A DNA stretch of 64,000 nucleotides from Flagellimonas amphidinii (GCF_013090115.1 NZ_JABFNN010000044.1:83562-147561); one strand, 5' to 3'; counted from the first letter of the stretch, positions 1 through 9,713 are shown. The notes: a model not told the origin generated them from the letters alone. Translations and numbers: made by a program.

Positions 1-174
1 CATAAGTTGCCCATAGTAGGAGGGATCGGTAAAGATTTCTTGGTAACCGGTCATACCTGTGTTGAAACATACTTCTCCCACAGCGGTACCTTCTTTGTTT
101 CCAATGGCCTTTCCATAAAAAATGGTTCCATCGGCCAATAATACTAGTGCTTTTTTCCTTGCTTGATACTTCAT
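1..174 (-). CDS. carA: Carbamoyl-phosphate synthase small subunit, N-terminal part (cut by window edge)
   Basis: The first 58 codons of a gene that continues beyond the window. The translation begins [17 protein letters not shown] and runs into [17 protein letters not shown], the conserved N-terminal signature of the glutaminase subunit of carbamoyl-phosphate synthase, which feeds ammonia from glutamine into pyrimidine and arginine synthesis. It lies 95 bp downstream of rplQ on the same strand, behind a hairpin terminator, so it may have its own promoter, although no TAnnTTTG box was found in the gap. The ATG at 172-174 is the only sensible start. Confidence 0.93.
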   Translation of the reverse strand, partial: MKYQARKKALVLLADGTIFYGKAIGNKEGTAVGEVCFNTGMTGYQEIFTDPSYYGQLM

Positions 175-209
175 GCGATCTTTAATTTCAGTTTGACAAA
201 AAAACATAA

Positions 210-239
210 AAAAAGGATAAGTTTTCACTTATCCTTTTT
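210..239 (-). terminator. Hairpin terminator between rplQ and carA
   Basis: A perfect 12-bp stem (AAAAAGGATAAG and its complement) with a 6-nt loop TTTTCA, ending in a T run on both strands. It sits just after rplQ and probably ends the giant ribosomal operon; its symmetry would also stop transcription from the other side. Confidence 0.85.
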
Positions 240-269
240 CCACTAATACAATAGTTAATAACATGTATT

Positions 270-770
270 CTATTCTTCAGAGTCGTCAGTTTGTGTTTCC
301 GCAACCGGAGCGGCGGCTTCAACTTTTTTAGCTCCTCCTCTTCTACTTCTTCTTGTTGATTTCTTTTTCGGTTTATCTGCGTTGTAAACTTCGTTGAAAT
401 CTACCAATTCTATCATGGCCATATCCGCGTTGTCCCCAAGACGGTTACCCATCTTGATGATTCTGGTGTAACCACCTGGCCTATCTCCAACCTTTTCAGC
501 TACGTTTCCGAAAAGCTCGGTAACTGCTTGTTTGCTTCTAAGGTTACTGAAAACAATCCTTCTGTTGTGCGTACCTTTCTCGGTAGTCTGGTTGTTCTCT
601 GTTTTGGATTTAGTGATCAATGGCTCAATAAACTGTTTCAAAGCTTTTGCCTTTGCAACAGTAGTATTGATTCTTTTATGTTCTATTAAAGAACATGCCA
701 TATTGGCCAACATGGCCTTTCTATGGGAAGCGGTTCTTCCTAAATGATTAAATTTCTTTCCGTGTCTCAT
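270..770 (-). CDS. rplQ: 50S ribosomal protein L17
   Basis: Large-subunit protein near the peptide exit. It starts [20 protein letters not shown], the family signature, followed by the KGTHNRR...LF core. At 166 residues it is longer than the roughly 120-130 of E. coli-type L17; the extra is a low-complexity C-terminus, first basic ([13 protein letters not shown]) and then acidic (ending TDDSEE). Such tails are common in Bacteroidota. Last gene of the ribosomal cluster, 59 bp after rpoA, the usual rpoA-rplQ order. Confidence 0.98.
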   Translation of the reverse strand: MRHGKKFNHLGRTASHRKAMLANMACSLIEHKRINTTVAKAKALKQFIEPLITKSKTENNQTTEKGTHNRRIVFSNLRSKQAVTELFGNVAEKVGDRPGGYTRIIKMGNRLGDNADMAMIELVDFNEVYNADKPKKKSTRRSRRGGAKKVEAAAPVAETQTDDSEE

Positions 771-829
771 GTCATTTATTTATCATCTTGCTACCAAACT
801 CGCATTGAACGAGGAGCAAAATATGATTA

Positions 830-1822
830 TTAATCTTTGTCCAATTTATATTTGGAAAGGTCCATACCAAATTGAAGTCCTTTGTTGATTACCAACTCTT
901 CCAATTCAGTCAATGATTTTTTACCAAAGTTTCTGAACTTCATCAAATCGTTTTTGTTGAAGGAAACCAAATCTCCCAAAGTATCCACTTCAGCGGCTTT
1001 CAAACAGTTCAATGCTCTTACGGACAAGTCCATGTCCACCAATTTGGTCTTCAACAACTGACGCATGTGCAAAGACTCCTCATCATAAGTTTCTGTCTGT
1101 GCAATCTCATCAGCTTCCAAAGTAATGCGCTCATCAGAGAACAACATAAAGTGGTGAATCAATACTTTAGCTGCCTCGGTCAAAGCATCTTTAGGATGAA
1201 TGGAACCATCAGTAACGATTTCAAAAACCAATTTTTCATAATCGGTCTTCTGCTCTACCCTAAAGTTCTCAATGCTGTATTTTACATTTTTAACCGGAGT
1301 ATATACAGAATCCATAGCTATGCTGCCCAAAGGCGCATTGGATTTTTTGTTTTCCTCAGCTGGAACGTATCCACGTCCTTTTTCTATAATGACCTCCAAG
1401 TTGATGTTCACTTTGGGATCCATGTTGCAGATTACCAAATCTGGGTTCAACACTTGGTATCCTGAAATGAACTTTTGGAAATCTCCTGCTGTCAGTTGTT
1501 CCTTTCCACTTACAGAAACGGAAACGGTCTCGCTCTCAACATCATCAATCTGTCTCTTAAAACGAACCTGTTTTAGGTTCAATATCATTTCGGTGACATC
1601 TTCAACAACGCCAGGGATAACAGAAAACTCATGTTCAACTCCATCTATGCGCACAGAAGTGATGGCAAAACCTTCCAAAGAGGAAAGCAAAACCCTTCTC
1701 AGCGCGTTCCCAACTGTTAATCCATAACCAGGTTCCAAAGGGCGGAATTCAAATTTCCCTTCGAAATCTGTTGAATCAATCATTATAACTTTATCGGGCT
1801 TCTGAAAATTAAGTAATGCCAT
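830..1822 (-). CDS. rpoA: DNA-directed RNA polymerase alpha subunit
   Basis: Scaffold subunit of RNA polymerase, 330 residues, normal length. The N-terminal dimerisation domain (about 1-235) contains [18 protein letters not shown]. The C-terminal domain (about 255-330) contains [18 protein letters not shown] and [14 protein letters not shown]. The Arg and Asn of VRALNC match the residues that contact UP-element DNA in E. coli (R265, N268), so the DNA-binding surface looks intact. It lies between rpsD and rplQ as in most bacteria. Confidence 0.99.
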   Translation of the reverse strand: MALLNFQKPDKVIMIDSTDFEGKFEFRPLEPGYGLTVGNALRRVLLSSLEGFAITSVRIDGVEHEFSVIPGVVEDVTEMILNLKQVRFKRQIDDVESETVSVSVSGKEQLTAGDFQKFISGYQVLNPDLVICNMDPKVNINLEVIIEKGRGYVPAEENKKSNAPLGSIAMDSVYTPVKNVKYSIENFRVEQKTDYEKLVFEIVTDGSIHPKDALTEAAKVLIHHFMLFSDERITLEADEIAQTETYDEESLHMRQLLKTKLVDMDLSVRALNCLKAAEVDTLGDLVSFNKNDLMKFRNFGKKSLTELEELVINKGLQFGMDLSKYKLDKD

Positions 1823-1843
1823 AATTTGGATTAATGTTGATTT

Positions 1844-2449
1844 TTATTTAGAGTATAATTCTACGATCAATTGTTCCTTGATGTTCTCAGGAATTTGAAG
1901 TCTTTCAGGAATGGTAACATAGGTACCTTCCTTTTTTTCTGAATTCCAAGTGATCCATTCGTAAACACTGCTATTGGCAGCCAAAGAATCCAAAATGGAT
2001 TGAACGGATTTTGATTTTTCCCTTACTCCAACCACGTCTCCGGGTTTTAATGAATAAGATGGAACATTCACTACATCACCATTAACGGTAATGTGTCTGT
2101 GGGAAACTAATTGACGAGCTCCTCTTCTTGATGGGGCAATGCCCATTCTATAAACCACGTTGTCCAAACGAGACTCACACAATTGAAGTAGCACCTCACC
2201 GGTTACTCCTTTGCTGCGATTCGCCTTGTCAAACAGGTTTCTAAATTGTCTTTCCAAAATACCATAGGTATATTTGGCTTTTTGCTTTTCCATCAATTGG
2301 ATAGCATATTCTGATTTTTTGCCACGGCGTCTGTTGTTACCGTGTTGTCCTGGAGGGTAATTTTTCTTTTCGAAAGATTTGTCATCTCCGAAAATCGCTT
2401 CTCCAAATTTTCTAGCGATTTTTGTTTTTGGTCCTGTGTATCTTGCCAT
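1844..2449 (-). CDS. rpsD: 30S ribosomal protein S4
   Basis: Primary 16S-binding assembly protein, 201 residues. It begins [17 protein letters not shown] and contains the S4 RNA-binding domain ([30 protein letters not shown]) at about residues 90-150. No zinc-type Cys cluster is present. The 103-bp gap before it is unusually long for this cluster and holds a strong RNA hairpin, listed separately, which makes feedback control by S4 plausible. That control is inferred by analogy with other S4 operons. Confidence 0.99.
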   Translation of the reverse strand: MARYTGPKTKIARKFGEAIFGDDKSFEKKNYPPGQHGNNRRRGKKSEYAIQLMEKQKAKYTYGILERQFRNLFDKANRSKGVTGEVLLQLCESRLDNVVYRMGIAPSRRGARQLVSHRHITVNGDVVNVPSYSLKPGDVVGVREKSKSVQSILDSLAANSSVYEWITWNSEKKEGTYVTIPERLQIPENIKEQLIVELYSK

Positions 2450-2462
2450 CTTCTTTTAATTT

Positions 2463-2515
2463 GAAAGTGCGATTATGAATTAAGGCTTATCCTTCGATAA
2501 TCTCCATGCACTTTC
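2463..2515 (-). promoter_or_regulatory. Structured leader RNA upstream of rpsD (candidate S4 autoregulatory element)
   Basis: On the minus strand GAAAGTGC pairs perfectly with GCACTTTC. Nested inside, GATTAT pairs with ATAATC stacked directly on the outer stem on the 3' side, with a 5-nt bulge ATGGA on the 5' side. The apex contains a further GAAGG/CCTT pairing. A short competing hairpin, CAC-GAAA-GTG, uses the 5' strand of the main stem, so two exclusive folds are possible. It ends about 14 nt before the rpsD start codon. Regulation is inferred; the pairing is seen. Confidence 0.55.
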
Positions 2516-2552
2516 GTGAAGACCCTAAATGGGCCGTGATTATAATTGATTA

Positions 2553-2945
2553 TTAAACTCTTCTTCTTTTGGGAGGTCTACAACCGTTATGTGGAAGCGG
2601 GGTAACATCGATGATTTCAGTAACTTCGATTCCTGCATTGTGGATGGAACGAATAGCAGATTCTCTACCATTTCCAGGTCCCTTCACATAAACCTTTACT
2701 TTTCTCAATCCTGCTTCATGGGCAACCTTAGCGCAATCTTCCGCTGCAACCTGAGCAGCATAAGGTGTGTTCTTTTTAGAACCACGGAATCCCATTTTAC
2801 CAGCAGACGACCAAGAAATCACATCACCCTTTTTATTGGTAAGGGAAATGATAATGTTGTTGAAAGATGCAACAATATGTGCCTCACCTGTAGACTCAAC
2901 GATTACTTTACGCTTCTTTGCTGTTTTTGTATTTGCTTTTGCCAT
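2553..2945 (-). CDS. rpsK: 30S ribosomal protein S11
   Basis: Platform protein of the small subunit, 130 residues. It has the family motifs [45 protein letters not shown] and the C-terminal signature [18 protein letters not shown]. Lies between rpsM and rpsD. The leader just upstream of the ATG is A/C-rich and poor in G, as also seen before infA. Confidence 0.99.
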   Translation of the reverse strand: MAKANTKTAKKRKVIVESTGEAHIVASFNNIIISLTNKKGDVISWSSAGKMGFRGSKKNTPYAAQVAAEDCAKVAHEAGLRKVKVYVKGPGNGRESAIRSIHNAGIEVTEIIDVTPLPHNGCRPPKRRRV

Positions 2946-3045
2946 ATTTTTTAGTTCCTTGCTGTTAGTTCTTTGTTATTGGAATCCTAGACTTTTACAT
3001 TTCAAACAGATTCTTCTAACGCCTGAACACTAATGACCGCTATTA

Positions 3046-3420
3046 TTATTTAGTTGCTTTCTTTTTGTTGGCAACTGTTTTACGTTTTCCTTTTCTTGTC
3101 CTAGAGTTGTTCTTGGTACGCTGACCTCTTAAAGGCAATCCAGCTCTGTGACGAATTCCACGGAAACAACCAATATCCATCAAACGCTTAATATTCAATT
3201 GGGTCTCTGAGCGAAGTTCCCCTTCAATAGTATATTCGGATACAGCTTCCCTAATTCTTCCAATTTCATCATCGTTCCAATCGGAAACTTTGGTATCCTC
3301 GCTTACTTGGGCTTTGCTCAAAATATCTTGAGCTCTACTTTTACCAATACCGTAAATGTAGGTAAGTGAAATAACGCCTCGCTTTTGTTTAGGTATATCA
3401 ACCCCTGCAATTCTAGCCAT
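3046..3420 (-). CDS. rpsM: 30S ribosomal protein S13
   Basis: Head protein of the small subunit that contacts P-site tRNA, 124 residues. Motifs: [30 protein letters not shown] at the start (helix-two-turn-helix) and [19 protein letters not shown]...R with a very basic tail. Follows rpmJ by 2 bp and precedes rpsK by 100 bp. Confidence 0.99.
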   Translation of the reverse strand: MARIAGVDIPKQKRGVISLTYIYGIGKSRAQDILSKAQVSEDTKVSDWNDDEIGRIREAVSEYTIEGELRSETQLNIKRLMDIGCFRGIRHRAGLPLRGQRTKNNSRTRKGKRKTVANKKKATK

Positions 3421-3422
3421 AA

Positions 3423-3539
3423 TTACCCTTGTCTTTGTTTAAATCTAGGATTCTTTTTGTTGATTACGTATAATCTGCCTTTTCTGCGAACAATCTTGCA
3501 GTCGGCACTTCTTTTCTTTATTGATGCTCTTACTTTCAT
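3423..3539 (-). CDS. rpmJ: 50S ribosomal protein L36, zinc-free form
   Basis: A 38-residue gene. The start [20 protein letters not shown] and the end PRFKQRQG are diagnostic of L36. The zinc-binding form of the family has three Cys and one His; here only the second Cys (residue 14) survives, the first is Ser, the third Asn and the His is Phe, so zinc cannot be held in the usual way. It starts 5 bp after infA and ends 2 bp before rpsM, the conserved infA-rpmJ-rpsM order. Confidence 0.97.
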   Translation of the reverse strand: MKVRASIKKRSADCKIVRRKGRLYVINKKNPRFKQRQG

Positions 3540-3544
3540 CGCGC

Positions 3545-3760
3545 TTAGTATCTGTAAGTAATTCTTGCTTTTGTTAAATCATATGGACTCATTTCCAGCT
3601 TAACTTTATCCCCGGGAAGCAATTTTATATAGTGCATTCTCATTTTCCCAGAAATGTGAGCTGTTACCACATGCCCATTTTCCAATTCCACCCTGAACAT
3701 TGCATTTGATAATGCTTCAATGATGGTACCGTCTTGTTCTATTGCTGGCTGTTTTGCCAT
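3545..3760 (-). CDS. infA: Translation initiation factor IF-1
   Basis: 71-residue OB-fold protein that binds the 30S A site during initiation. Signature: [30 protein letters not shown] and [34 protein letters not shown], full length. In many bacteria adk and map separate secY from infA; here infA follows secY directly. The 67-bp gap before it has an unusual repeated CAACAACGAA pattern just before the ATG on the coding strand. Confidence 0.99.
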   Translation of the reverse strand: MAKQPAIEQDGTIIEALSNAMFRVELENGHVVTAHISGKMRMHYIKLLPGDKVKLEMSPYDLTKARITYRY

Positions 3761-3827
3761 ATTATCTAGTTGTTTGTTGTTCGTTGTTCGTTGTTGGTTT
3801 CACCTTCAACTATCAACCATTAACTAA

Positions 3828-5171
3828 CTATGCTACTTTTCTATTTTTCCCGGTTTTCATCAAACCGTCATAATGCCTATTCAATAAATAGGAATTCACC
3901 TGCTGAACAGTATCTATGGCAACACCTACCATGATCAATAGTGATGTTCCTCCATAAAACAGCGCCCATCCAGCTTGCACATCCATCAACTTGACCACTA
4001 TTGCCGGCAATACCGCCAAAAGTGCCAAGAAAACAGATCCTGGCAAAGTGATCAATGACATGATTTTGTCCAAATAATCACCCGTTTCTTTTCCAGGACG
4101 AATACCAGGTATAAAACCACCACTTCTTTTCAAATCATCTGCCATTTTGTTGGTAGGCACCGTGATTGCTGTATAGAAGTAGGTAAATATGATTATCAAT
4201 ACCGCAAAAAGGATATTGTAAGCCAATCCGAAGATATCAGCAAACTGAACCTCCATCCATTGTCCCACAGCAGTATCATTAAATGTTCTTCCCAACAAAC
4301 TTGGAGCAAACATTATTGCTTGGGCAAAGATGATGGGCATTACTCCAGATGCATTCAATTTCAAAGGAATGTACTGTCTGGCCCCCATCACATTTTTCTC
4401 ATATCCCCCAGAAGCCGTTCTTCTTGCGTATTGTACAGGAATCTGGCGTACCGCCATGACCAATAGTACACTGGCCAAGATGACCAAGAACCAGATAATC
4501 ACCTCAATCAAAATGAACATGATTCCTCCTGTGTTGTTCGTAGTTCTTGAAATGAACTCTTGAACAAAGGCTTGCGGCATGGTTGCTATGATACCGATCA
4601 TGATCAATAATGAAATACCATTACCGATACCTTTATCCGTAATTTTTTCTCCCAACCACATGGCAAACACACATCCAGTCACCAAAATGATAACTGCAGG
4701 AATTATAAAATCCAATCCTTTACCCAAAACAAAGGCACTGTCAGGTACTCCAAGCGCTCCAAGACCAAACAAATATGCTGGAGCTTGAACAATACAGATT
4801 CCGATGGTCAACCAACGTGTAATCTGGTTTATGGTCTTACGACCACTTTCCCCTTCTTTTTGTAGTTTTTGAAGATACGGAATTGCTATTCCCATCAACT
4901 GAACCACAATGGAAGCGGAGATATAGGGCATGATTCCCAATGCAAATACCGATGCATTGGCAAAAGCACCCCCTGTAAAAGCATTAAGAATTCCCAAGAT
5001 ACCTTGCTCGGTATTTGAGGTCAATTGTGCCAATTGGGTTGTATCAATACCAGGAAGAACGATTTGAGCTCCAAAACGGTATACCAACAGCAGCCCAAGG
5101 GTTACGATGATACGTTGTCTTAGTTCTTCAATCTTCCAGATATTGGATATGGTCTCAATAAATTTCTTCAT
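3828..5171 (-). CDS. secY: Protein translocase subunit SecY
   Basis: Central channel of the Sec translocon in the inner membrane, 447 residues with ten predicted hydrophobic segments. Family motifs include GILGILNAFTGGAFANASVFALGIMPYISASI (plug and TM2 region), the cytoplasmic loop QIPVQYARRTASGG, and LKRSGGFIPGIRPG in the C5 loop that docks SecA and ribosomes. Embedded between rplO and infA as usual for the spc operon. Confidence 0.99.
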   Translation of the reverse strand: MKKFIETISNIWKIEELRQRIIVTLGLLLVYRFGAQIVLPGIDTTQLAQLTSNTEQGILGILNAFTGGAFANASVFALGIMPYISASIVVQLMGIAIPYLQKLQKEGESGRKTINQITRWLTIGICIVQAPAYLFGLGALGVPDSAFVLGKGLDFIIPAVIILVTGCVFAMWLGEKITDKGIGNGISLLIMIGIIATMPQAFVQEFISRTTNNTGGIMFILIEVIIWFLVILASVLLVMAVRQIPVQYARRTASGGYEKNVMGARQYIPLKLNASGVMPIIFAQAIMFAPSLLGRTFNDTAVGQWMEVQFADIFGLAYNILFAVLIIIFTYFYTAITVPTNKMADDLKRSGGFIPGIRPGKETGDYLDKIMSLITLPGSVFLALLAVLPAIVVKLMDVQAGWALFYGGTSLLIMVGVAIDTVQQVNSYLLNRHYDGLMKTGKNRKVA

Positions 5172-5182
5172 GCTTCTTTATC

Positions 5183-5635
5183 TTATAAACTTATTGCCTC
5201 ACCTCCTGCAGCTTCTATGGCCGCTTTAGCGGAAGCAGTAAATTTATGCACTGATATTTTGAGGGCGGCTTTCAATTCGCCATTACCCAAAATCTTCACC
5301 AAATCATTTTTATGTGCCAATCGGTTCTCGATCAATATGTCCAAGGTCACTTCCTTTTCAATGACACCTTTGTCCACCAACTCCTGCAATTTAGCAAGGT
5401 TGATCCCCTTGTATTCTTTTCTGTTAATGTTTTTGAATCCAAACTTGGGAACACGTCTCTGCAAAGGCATCTGTCCACCTTCAAATCCAATTTTCTTGGA
5501 ATATCCAGATCTAGACTTGGCTCCTTTGTGTCCACGGGTAGCAGTACCTCCCTTTCCGGAACCTTCTCCTCTACCTACACGTTTTCCTTCTTTATGTACG
5601 GACCCTTTGGCCGGTTTAAGACTATGTAAATCCAT
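5183..5635 (-). CDS. rplO: 50S ribosomal protein L15
   Basis: 150 residues. The N-terminal Gly/Lys/Arg-rich extension HSLKPAKGSVHKEGKRVGRG and GSGKGGTATRGHKGAKSRSG, followed by FEGGQMPLQRRVPKFGF, is the L15 signature. Ends 11 bp before secY and begins 13 bp after rpmD. Confidence 0.99.
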   Translation of the reverse strand: MDLHSLKPAKGSVHKEGKRVGRGEGSGKGGTATRGHKGAKSRSGYSKKIGFEGGQMPLQRRVPKFGFKNINRKEYKGINLAKLQELVDKGVIEKEVTLDILIENRLAHKNDLVKILGNGELKAALKISVHKFTASAKAAIEAAGGEAISL

Positions 5636-5648
5636 GTCCTTTATATTT

Positions 5649-5828
5649 TTAAGCTTCCTCTGTGGAAACCAAGTGTTTTACCTTATTAATCATTCCAAGG
5701 ATACTAGGTGTTGTATCGTGTTCAACAACGTGTCCTATTTTACGCAATCCAAGTGCTTCCAAGGTTCTTTTCTGATCCTGTGGTCTTTTGATGGCGCTTT
5801 TTACTTGTTTTACCTTAATCTTTGACAT
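5649..5828 (-). CDS. rpmD: 50S ribosomal protein L30
   Basis: A 59-residue protein beginning MSKIKVKQVKSAIKRPQDQK and containing LEALGLRKIGHVVEHDTTPS and GMINKVKHLV, the bacterial L30 core. It fills the gap between rpsE and rplO, exactly where rpmD sits in the spc operon, with 10-13 bp on each side. Confidence 0.98.
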   Translation of the reverse strand: MSKIKVKQVKSAIKRPQDQKRTLEALGLRKIGHVVEHDTTPSILGMINKVKHLVSTEEA

Positions 5829-5838
5829 AATATCCTTT

Positions 5839-6363
5839 TTATCCCTTAAAGACTTTTTCTAAAGAAATACCTCTTTGTTTGGCTACGGTATCAGCACTTC
5901 TCAATTGCAATAAGGCATCAAAAGTAGCTTTTACCACATTGTGCGGGTTGGAAGACCCCTGTGATTTTGACAATACATCATGAACTCCCACAGCCTCCAA
6001 TACGGCTCTTACTGCTCCACCTGCAATAACTCCGGTACCGTGTGATGCTGGCTGAATATAAACTCGTGCACCACCATACTTTCCTTTTTGCTCATGAGGA
6101 AGAGTTCCTTTGTTCAAAGGGATTCTTACCAAATTTTTCTTGGCATCTTCAATAGCTTTGGCAATAGCAGTTGCAACTTCTTTGGATTTTCCCAAACCAT
6201 GTCCAACAACACCATTTTCGTCACCAACAACAACAATTGCTGAAAAACCAAATGCTCTACCACCTTTAGTTACCTTGGTAACCCTTTGAACTCCCACCAA
6301 ACGGTCTTTCAACTCTAGTCCACCCGGCTTAACTGTTTCTACGTTCTTGTAATTCTGGTACAT
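5839..6363 (-). CDS. rpsE: 30S ribosomal protein S5
   Basis: 174 residues. The double-stranded-RNA-binding-like N-terminal domain contains [20 protein letters not shown], and the C-terminal domain contains [22 protein letters not shown] and [19 protein letters not shown]5 helps decoding fidelity at the mRNA entry site. Within the spc operon between rplR and rpmD. Confidence 0.99.
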   Translation of the reverse strand: MYQNYKNVETVKPGGLELKDRLVGVQRVTKVTKGGRAFGFSAIVVVGDENGVVGHGLGKSKEVATAIAKAIEDAKKNLVRIPLNKGTLPHEQKGKYGGARVYIQPASHGTGVIAGGAVRAVLEAVGVHDVLSKSQGSSNPHNVVKATFDALLQLRSADTVAKQRGISLEKVFKG

Positions 6364-6369
6364 AGTTTA

Positions 6370-6723
6370 TTAGAATTTTAATCCTGCTTCCCTTGCTCCT
6401 TCAGCCAATGATTTTATTCTTCCGTGATAAAGGTTTCCACCTCTATCGAAAGCTACAATCTCAACACCCAGTTTCAATGCCTTCTCAGCAATTGATTTAC
6501 CTACTGCATTGGCAACTTCAATTTTGGTTCCTTTTGCATCAACACCTTTATCTCTAGAGGATGCTGAAGCCAAAGTGACCCCTTTATTGTCATCAATCAA
6601 TTGAGCGTATATCTCTTTATTGCTCCTGAACACGGAAAGTCTTGGTCTTGCTTCTGTACCAAAAGATACTTTTCGTATTCTTCTTCTGATGCGTAATTTT
6701 CTTTCAGTCTTAGATAATCCCAT
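6370..6723 (-). CDS. rplR: 50S ribosomal protein L18
   Basis: 5S rRNA-binding protein, 117 residues. Motifs [20 protein letters not shown] and [28 protein letters not shown] are diagnostic. Normal length, 6 bp before rpsE and 11 bp after rplF. Confidence 0.99.
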   Translation of the reverse strand: MGLSKTERKLRIRRRIRKVSFGTEARPRLSVFRSNKEIYAQLIDDNKGVTLASASSRDKGVDAKGTKIEVANAVGKSIAEKALKLGVEIVAFDRGGNLYHGRIKSLAEGAREAGLKF

Positions 6724-6734
6724 AGTACTGCTAA

Positions 6735-7277
6735 TTATGCTGATTTACCTGCTTTTCTTCTTAGTTGCTCACCAACAAACTTGATTCCTTTTCCTTTGTA
6801 AGGTTCTGGCTTACGGAAAGATCTGATTTTGGCAGCTACCTGACCCACCAATTGTTTATCGTGGGACGTTAATTTTACAATAGGGTTTTTCCCTTTTTCG
6901 GAAACGGTCTCTATTTTCACCTCTGGAGCAATATCCATAACTATGTTATGCGAAAACCCTAGAGCTAAATCTAACTTTTGACCTTGGTTACTGGCTCTAT
7001 AACCAACTCCTACAAGTTCCAGTTCTTTGGTCCAACCTTTAGAAACACCATCTATCATGTTAGCGACAAGAGCACGGTACAACCCGTGTTTTGCTTTATG
7101 TTCTTTGGAATCGGAAGGTCTTTCCAATAGTACACGTCCATCTTCAACCTTTACGGCAACTCCAGCAAAATTCTGGGAAAGTTCCCCCAACTTACCTTTT
7201 ACGGTAATCACATTGTCATTCACTTCTACGGTGACTCCTTCTGGAATTGTAATGGGATTGTTACCTATTCTTGACAT
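6735..7277 (-). CDS. rplF: 50S ribosomal protein L6
   Basis: 180 residues, two tandem L6 domains. Starts [15 protein letters not shown]; the C-terminal 23S-binding signature reads [20 protein letters not shown] close to the end. Located between rpsH and rplR. Confidence 0.99.
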   Translation of the reverse strand: MSRIGNNPITIPEGVTVEVNDNVITVKGKLGELSQNFAGVAVKVEDGRVLLERPSDSKEHKAKHGLYRALVANMIDGVSKGWTKELELVGVGYRASNQGQKLDLALGFSHNIVMDIAPEVKIETVSEKGKNPIVKLTSHDKQLVGQVAAKIRSFRKPEPYKGKGIKFVGEQLRRKAGKSA

Positions 7278-7296
7278 TTTTTTTCTCTTTACTCAA

Positions 7297-7695
7297 TTAA
7301 TAAACGTAGCACAATACTTCGCCACCTACGTTTTCTTGTTTAGCTTGTTTACTGGTCATAACTCCGTGGGAAGTTGACACTATAGCAATACCCAAACCGT
7401 TAAGTACTCTTGGCAATTCTTCAGAACCAGCATACTTACGCAATCCTGGTTTACTTACTCTTTGCAATTTTTTGATAACCGGCTCTTTGGTAAACTTATC
7501 GTACTTCAATGCAATCTTGATGTTCCCTTGTACCTTGTCTTCTTCAAACTTATAACTCAAAATATAACCTTGATCGAACAATATTTTAGTTATCTGTTTT
7601 TTAAGATTGGAAGCGGGAATATCCACTACTCTATGACCTGCCCTACTGGCATTTCTAATTCTGGTCAAATAATCTGAAATTGGATCTGTAAGCAT
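7297..7695 (-). CDS. rpsH: 30S ribosomal protein S8
   Basis: 132 residues; a central 16S-binding protein and, in E. coli, the repressor of the spc operon. Starts MLTDPISDYLTRIRNAS and ends with GLGIAIVSTSHGVMTSKQAK and VGGEVLCYVY, the S8 signature. No obvious S8-like binding hairpin was recognised before rplE, so the E. coli mechanism should not be assumed. Confidence 0.99.
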   Translation of the reverse strand: MLTDPISDYLTRIRNASRAGHRVVDIPASNLKKQITKILFDQGYILSYKFEEDKVQGNIKIALKYDKFTKEPVIKKLQRVSKPGLRKYAGSEELPRVLNGLGIAIVSTSHGVMTSKQAKQENVGGEVLCYVY

Positions 7696-7712
7696 TTCTT
7701 TTCTTTATCTAT

Positions 7713-7982
7713 TTACCAACTTGCCTTTTTAACTCCTGGAATCAAGCCTTTATTGGCCATTTCCCTAAAAGTAACCCTTGAAATACCGAAGGTTCTCATG
7801 TAACCTCTTGGCCTTCCGGTCAATTTACAACGGTTGCGCATACGCACCGGAGATGCATTTTTCGGTAGCTTTTGAAGCGCCTCGTAATCCCCAGCTTCTT
7901 TCAAAGCCTTTCTCTTCTCGGCATATTTTGCAACCATTTTTGCCCTTTTTCTTTCGCGGGCTTTCATTGATTCCTTGGCCAT
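7713..7982 (-). CDS. rpsN: 30S ribosomal protein S14, long zinc-free form
   Basis: 89 residues. The long form is recognised by [20 protein letters not shown] and the C-terminal [19 protein letters not shown] and [11 protein letters not shown]. The zinc ribbon (CxxC...CxxC) of the short form is absent. Starts 1 bp before the end of rplE spacing, so translation with rplE is probably coupled. Confidence 0.99.
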   Translation of the reverse strand: MAKESMKARERKRAKMVAKYAEKRKALKEAGDYEALQKLPKNASPVRMRNRCKLTGRPRGYMRTFGISRVTFREMANKGLIPGVKKASW

Positions 7983-7983
7983 A

Positions 7984-8535
7984 CTAGTTCTTTTTAAAGG
8001 GTACTCCCAATTCGGTTAACAATGATTTTGCTTCTTTATCTGTTTCAGCAGAAGTAACAAAGGTGATATCCATACCGTTAATTCTGTTGATTCTGTCAAT
8101 ATTTATTTCTGGAAAAATGATTTGCTCCGTAATTCCGAGGTTATAATTTCCTCTACCATCAAAACCAGTAGCTTTTACACCTTGAAAATCTCTTACCCTT
8201 GGAAGGGCAGTGGTAATCAATCTATCCAAAAACTCATACATACGCTCTCCTCTAAGGGTCACTTTTGCACCAATGGGCATTCCTTTTCTAAGTTTAAAGG
8301 AAGCAACATCCTTTTTGGATAATGTGGCAACTGCTTTTTGACCAGTAATATTGCTTAGCTCATCTACAGCATGGTCAATAAGCTTTTTGTCAGAAACAGC
8401 AGCTCCAACCCCTCGGCTAACCACAATTTTCTCCAATTTGGGTACCTGCATTATATTTTTGTACCCAAATTCATCAGAAAGCGCCTTAACTATACGCTCT
8501 TTGTATTCTTTCTTTAATCTTGGAATATAACTCAT
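7984..8535 (-). CDS. rplE: 50S ribosomal protein L5
   Basis: 5S rRNA-binding protein, 183 residues. Motifs: [55 protein letters not shown] and EQIIFPEI. Normal length; separated from rplX by 2 bp and from rpsN by 1 bp. Confidence 0.99.
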   Translation of the reverse strand: MSYIPRLKKEYKERIVKALSDEFGYKNIMQVPKLEKIVVSRGVGAAVSDKKLIDHAVDELSNITGQKAVATLSKKDVASFKLRKGMPIGAKVTLRGERMYEFLDRLITTALPRVRDFQGVKATGFDGRGNYNLGITEQIIFPEINIDRINRINGMDITFVTSAETDKEAKSLLTELGVPFKKN

Positions 8536-8537
8536 GA

Positions 8538-8849
8538 CTAAACTACTTCGTTGGATTTTTTGGCAATCCTTACTTTTTTACCATCTCTTACTTCATATCC
8601 GACACGTGTTGTCTCACCAGACTTTGGGTCAATCAATGAAAGGTTGGAAATATGGATTGGCGCTTCTTTTTGCGTTATACCACCTTGAGGGTTGTTCGCA
8701 CTTGGTTTCTCATGCTTGGAAACCATATTGATGCCTTCCACAACAGCTTTATTCTTCTCACGGTCAACCTTAACCACTTTGCCTTCACTGCCTTTATGGT
8801 CACCTGCTACAACTCTAACTGTATCCCCTGTTTTTATTTTCAACTTCAT
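8538..8849 (-). CDS. rplX: 50S ribosomal protein L24
   Basis: 103 residues with an N-terminal KOW motif ([21 protein letters not shown]) followed by [20 protein letters not shown], typical of L24, an early large-subunit assembly protein. Lies between rplN and rplE. Confidence 0.99.
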   Translation of the reverse strand: MKLKIKTGDTVRVVAGDHKGSEGKVVKVDREKNKAVVEGINMVSKHEKPSANNPQGGITQKEAPIHISNLSLIDPKSGETTRVGYEVRDGKKVRIAKKSNEVV

Positions 8850-8861
8850 CTCTGTATTATT

Positions 8862-9230
8862 TTACAGCACTTCAGGTGCCAATGAAACAATCTTCATGAA
8901 CTGTCTGTCCCTAAGCTCCCTTGCAACTGGACCAAAGACACGGGTTCCTCTCATCTCTCCTGCAGGGTTCAACAACACACAAGCATTGTCATCAAAACGG
9001 ATGTAAGAGCCATCAGGTCTTCTTACTTCTTTCTTTGTTCTAACAACTACCGCCGTAGACACAGAACCTTTTTTTACAGTACCATTTGGAGTAGCTTCTT
9101 TGACAGTAACCACTATCTTATCGCCTAGAGAAGCATATCTTCTCTTTGTTCCTCCAAGTACACGGATGGTCAAAACTTCTTTTGCACCTGTATTGTCCGC
9201 AACCTTTAATCTTGATTCTTGCTGTACCAT
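8862..9230 (-). CDS. rplN: 50S ribosomal protein L14
   Basis: 122 residues, full length. Starts [20 protein letters not shown] and has [30 protein letters not shown] and [14 protein letters not shown], the L14 signature. L14 lies at the subunit interface. Two bp separate it from rpsQ. Confidence 0.99.
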   Translation of the reverse strand: MVQQESRLKVADNTGAKEVLTIRVLGGTKRRYASLGDKIVVTVKEATPNGTVKKGSVSTAVVVRTKKEVRRPDGSYIRFDDNACVLLNPAGEMRGTRVFGPVARELRDRQFMKIVSLAPEVL

Positions 9231-9232
9231 AA

Positions 9233-9490
9233 TTATTTAGCTCTTTCAAGGATTTCAACCAACCTCCAGCATTTTGTCTTACTCAATGGTCTGGTTTCCA
9301 TTATTTTAACAGTGTCACCTTCGTTGCAATCATTTTTTTCGTCATGGGCAACATACTTCTTGGTCTTCAAAACGAACTTCCCATACATAGGGTGCTTTAC
9401 TCGTTTTACCTCAGAAACCACAATTGATTTCTCCATTTTGTTGCTGGTAACAACGCCTATTCTTTCTTTTCTTAAATTTCTGTTTTCCAT
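9233..9490 (-). CDS. rpsQ: 30S ribosomal protein S17
   Basis: 85-residue OB-fold protein. Motifs [39 protein letters not shown] and [20 protein letters not shown] identify S17. Between rpmC and rplN as usual. Confidence 0.99.
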   Translation of the reverse strand: MENRNLRKERIGVVTSNKMEKSIVVSEVKRVKHPMYGKFVLKTKKYVAHDEKNDCNEGDTVKIMETRPLSKTKCWRLVEILERAK

Positions 9491-9503
9491 AAGGCAGAAC
9501 CAA

Positions 9504-9695
9504 TTATTGTAATTCCCTTTTAGTTAATTCAGTTGCAAGTCTAGCCACTGTCCTTCTAGTTTTTCTTATCTGCAATGGATTTTCCAAAGGTGTAACGGCA
9601 TGTGCCATCTTAAGATCAGCGTGCTGTTTTTTGAACTCGGCCAATCTTTCCTTTAGTTCTTCAATTGAAAGTTCTTTTATTTCTGATTGTCTCAT
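9504..9695 (-). CDS. rpmC: 50S ribosomal protein L29
   Basis: 63 residues forming two helices. The start [20 protein letters not shown] and the C-terminal [20 protein letters not shown] are the L29 pattern. L29 sits at the exit tunnel. Between rplP and rpsQ. Confidence 0.98.
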   Translation of the reverse strand: MRQSEIKELSIEELKERLAEFKKQHADLKMAHAVTPLENPLQIRKTRRTVARLATELTKRELQ

Positions 9696-9713
9696 CTTCT
9701 TCTCAATTAAAAA

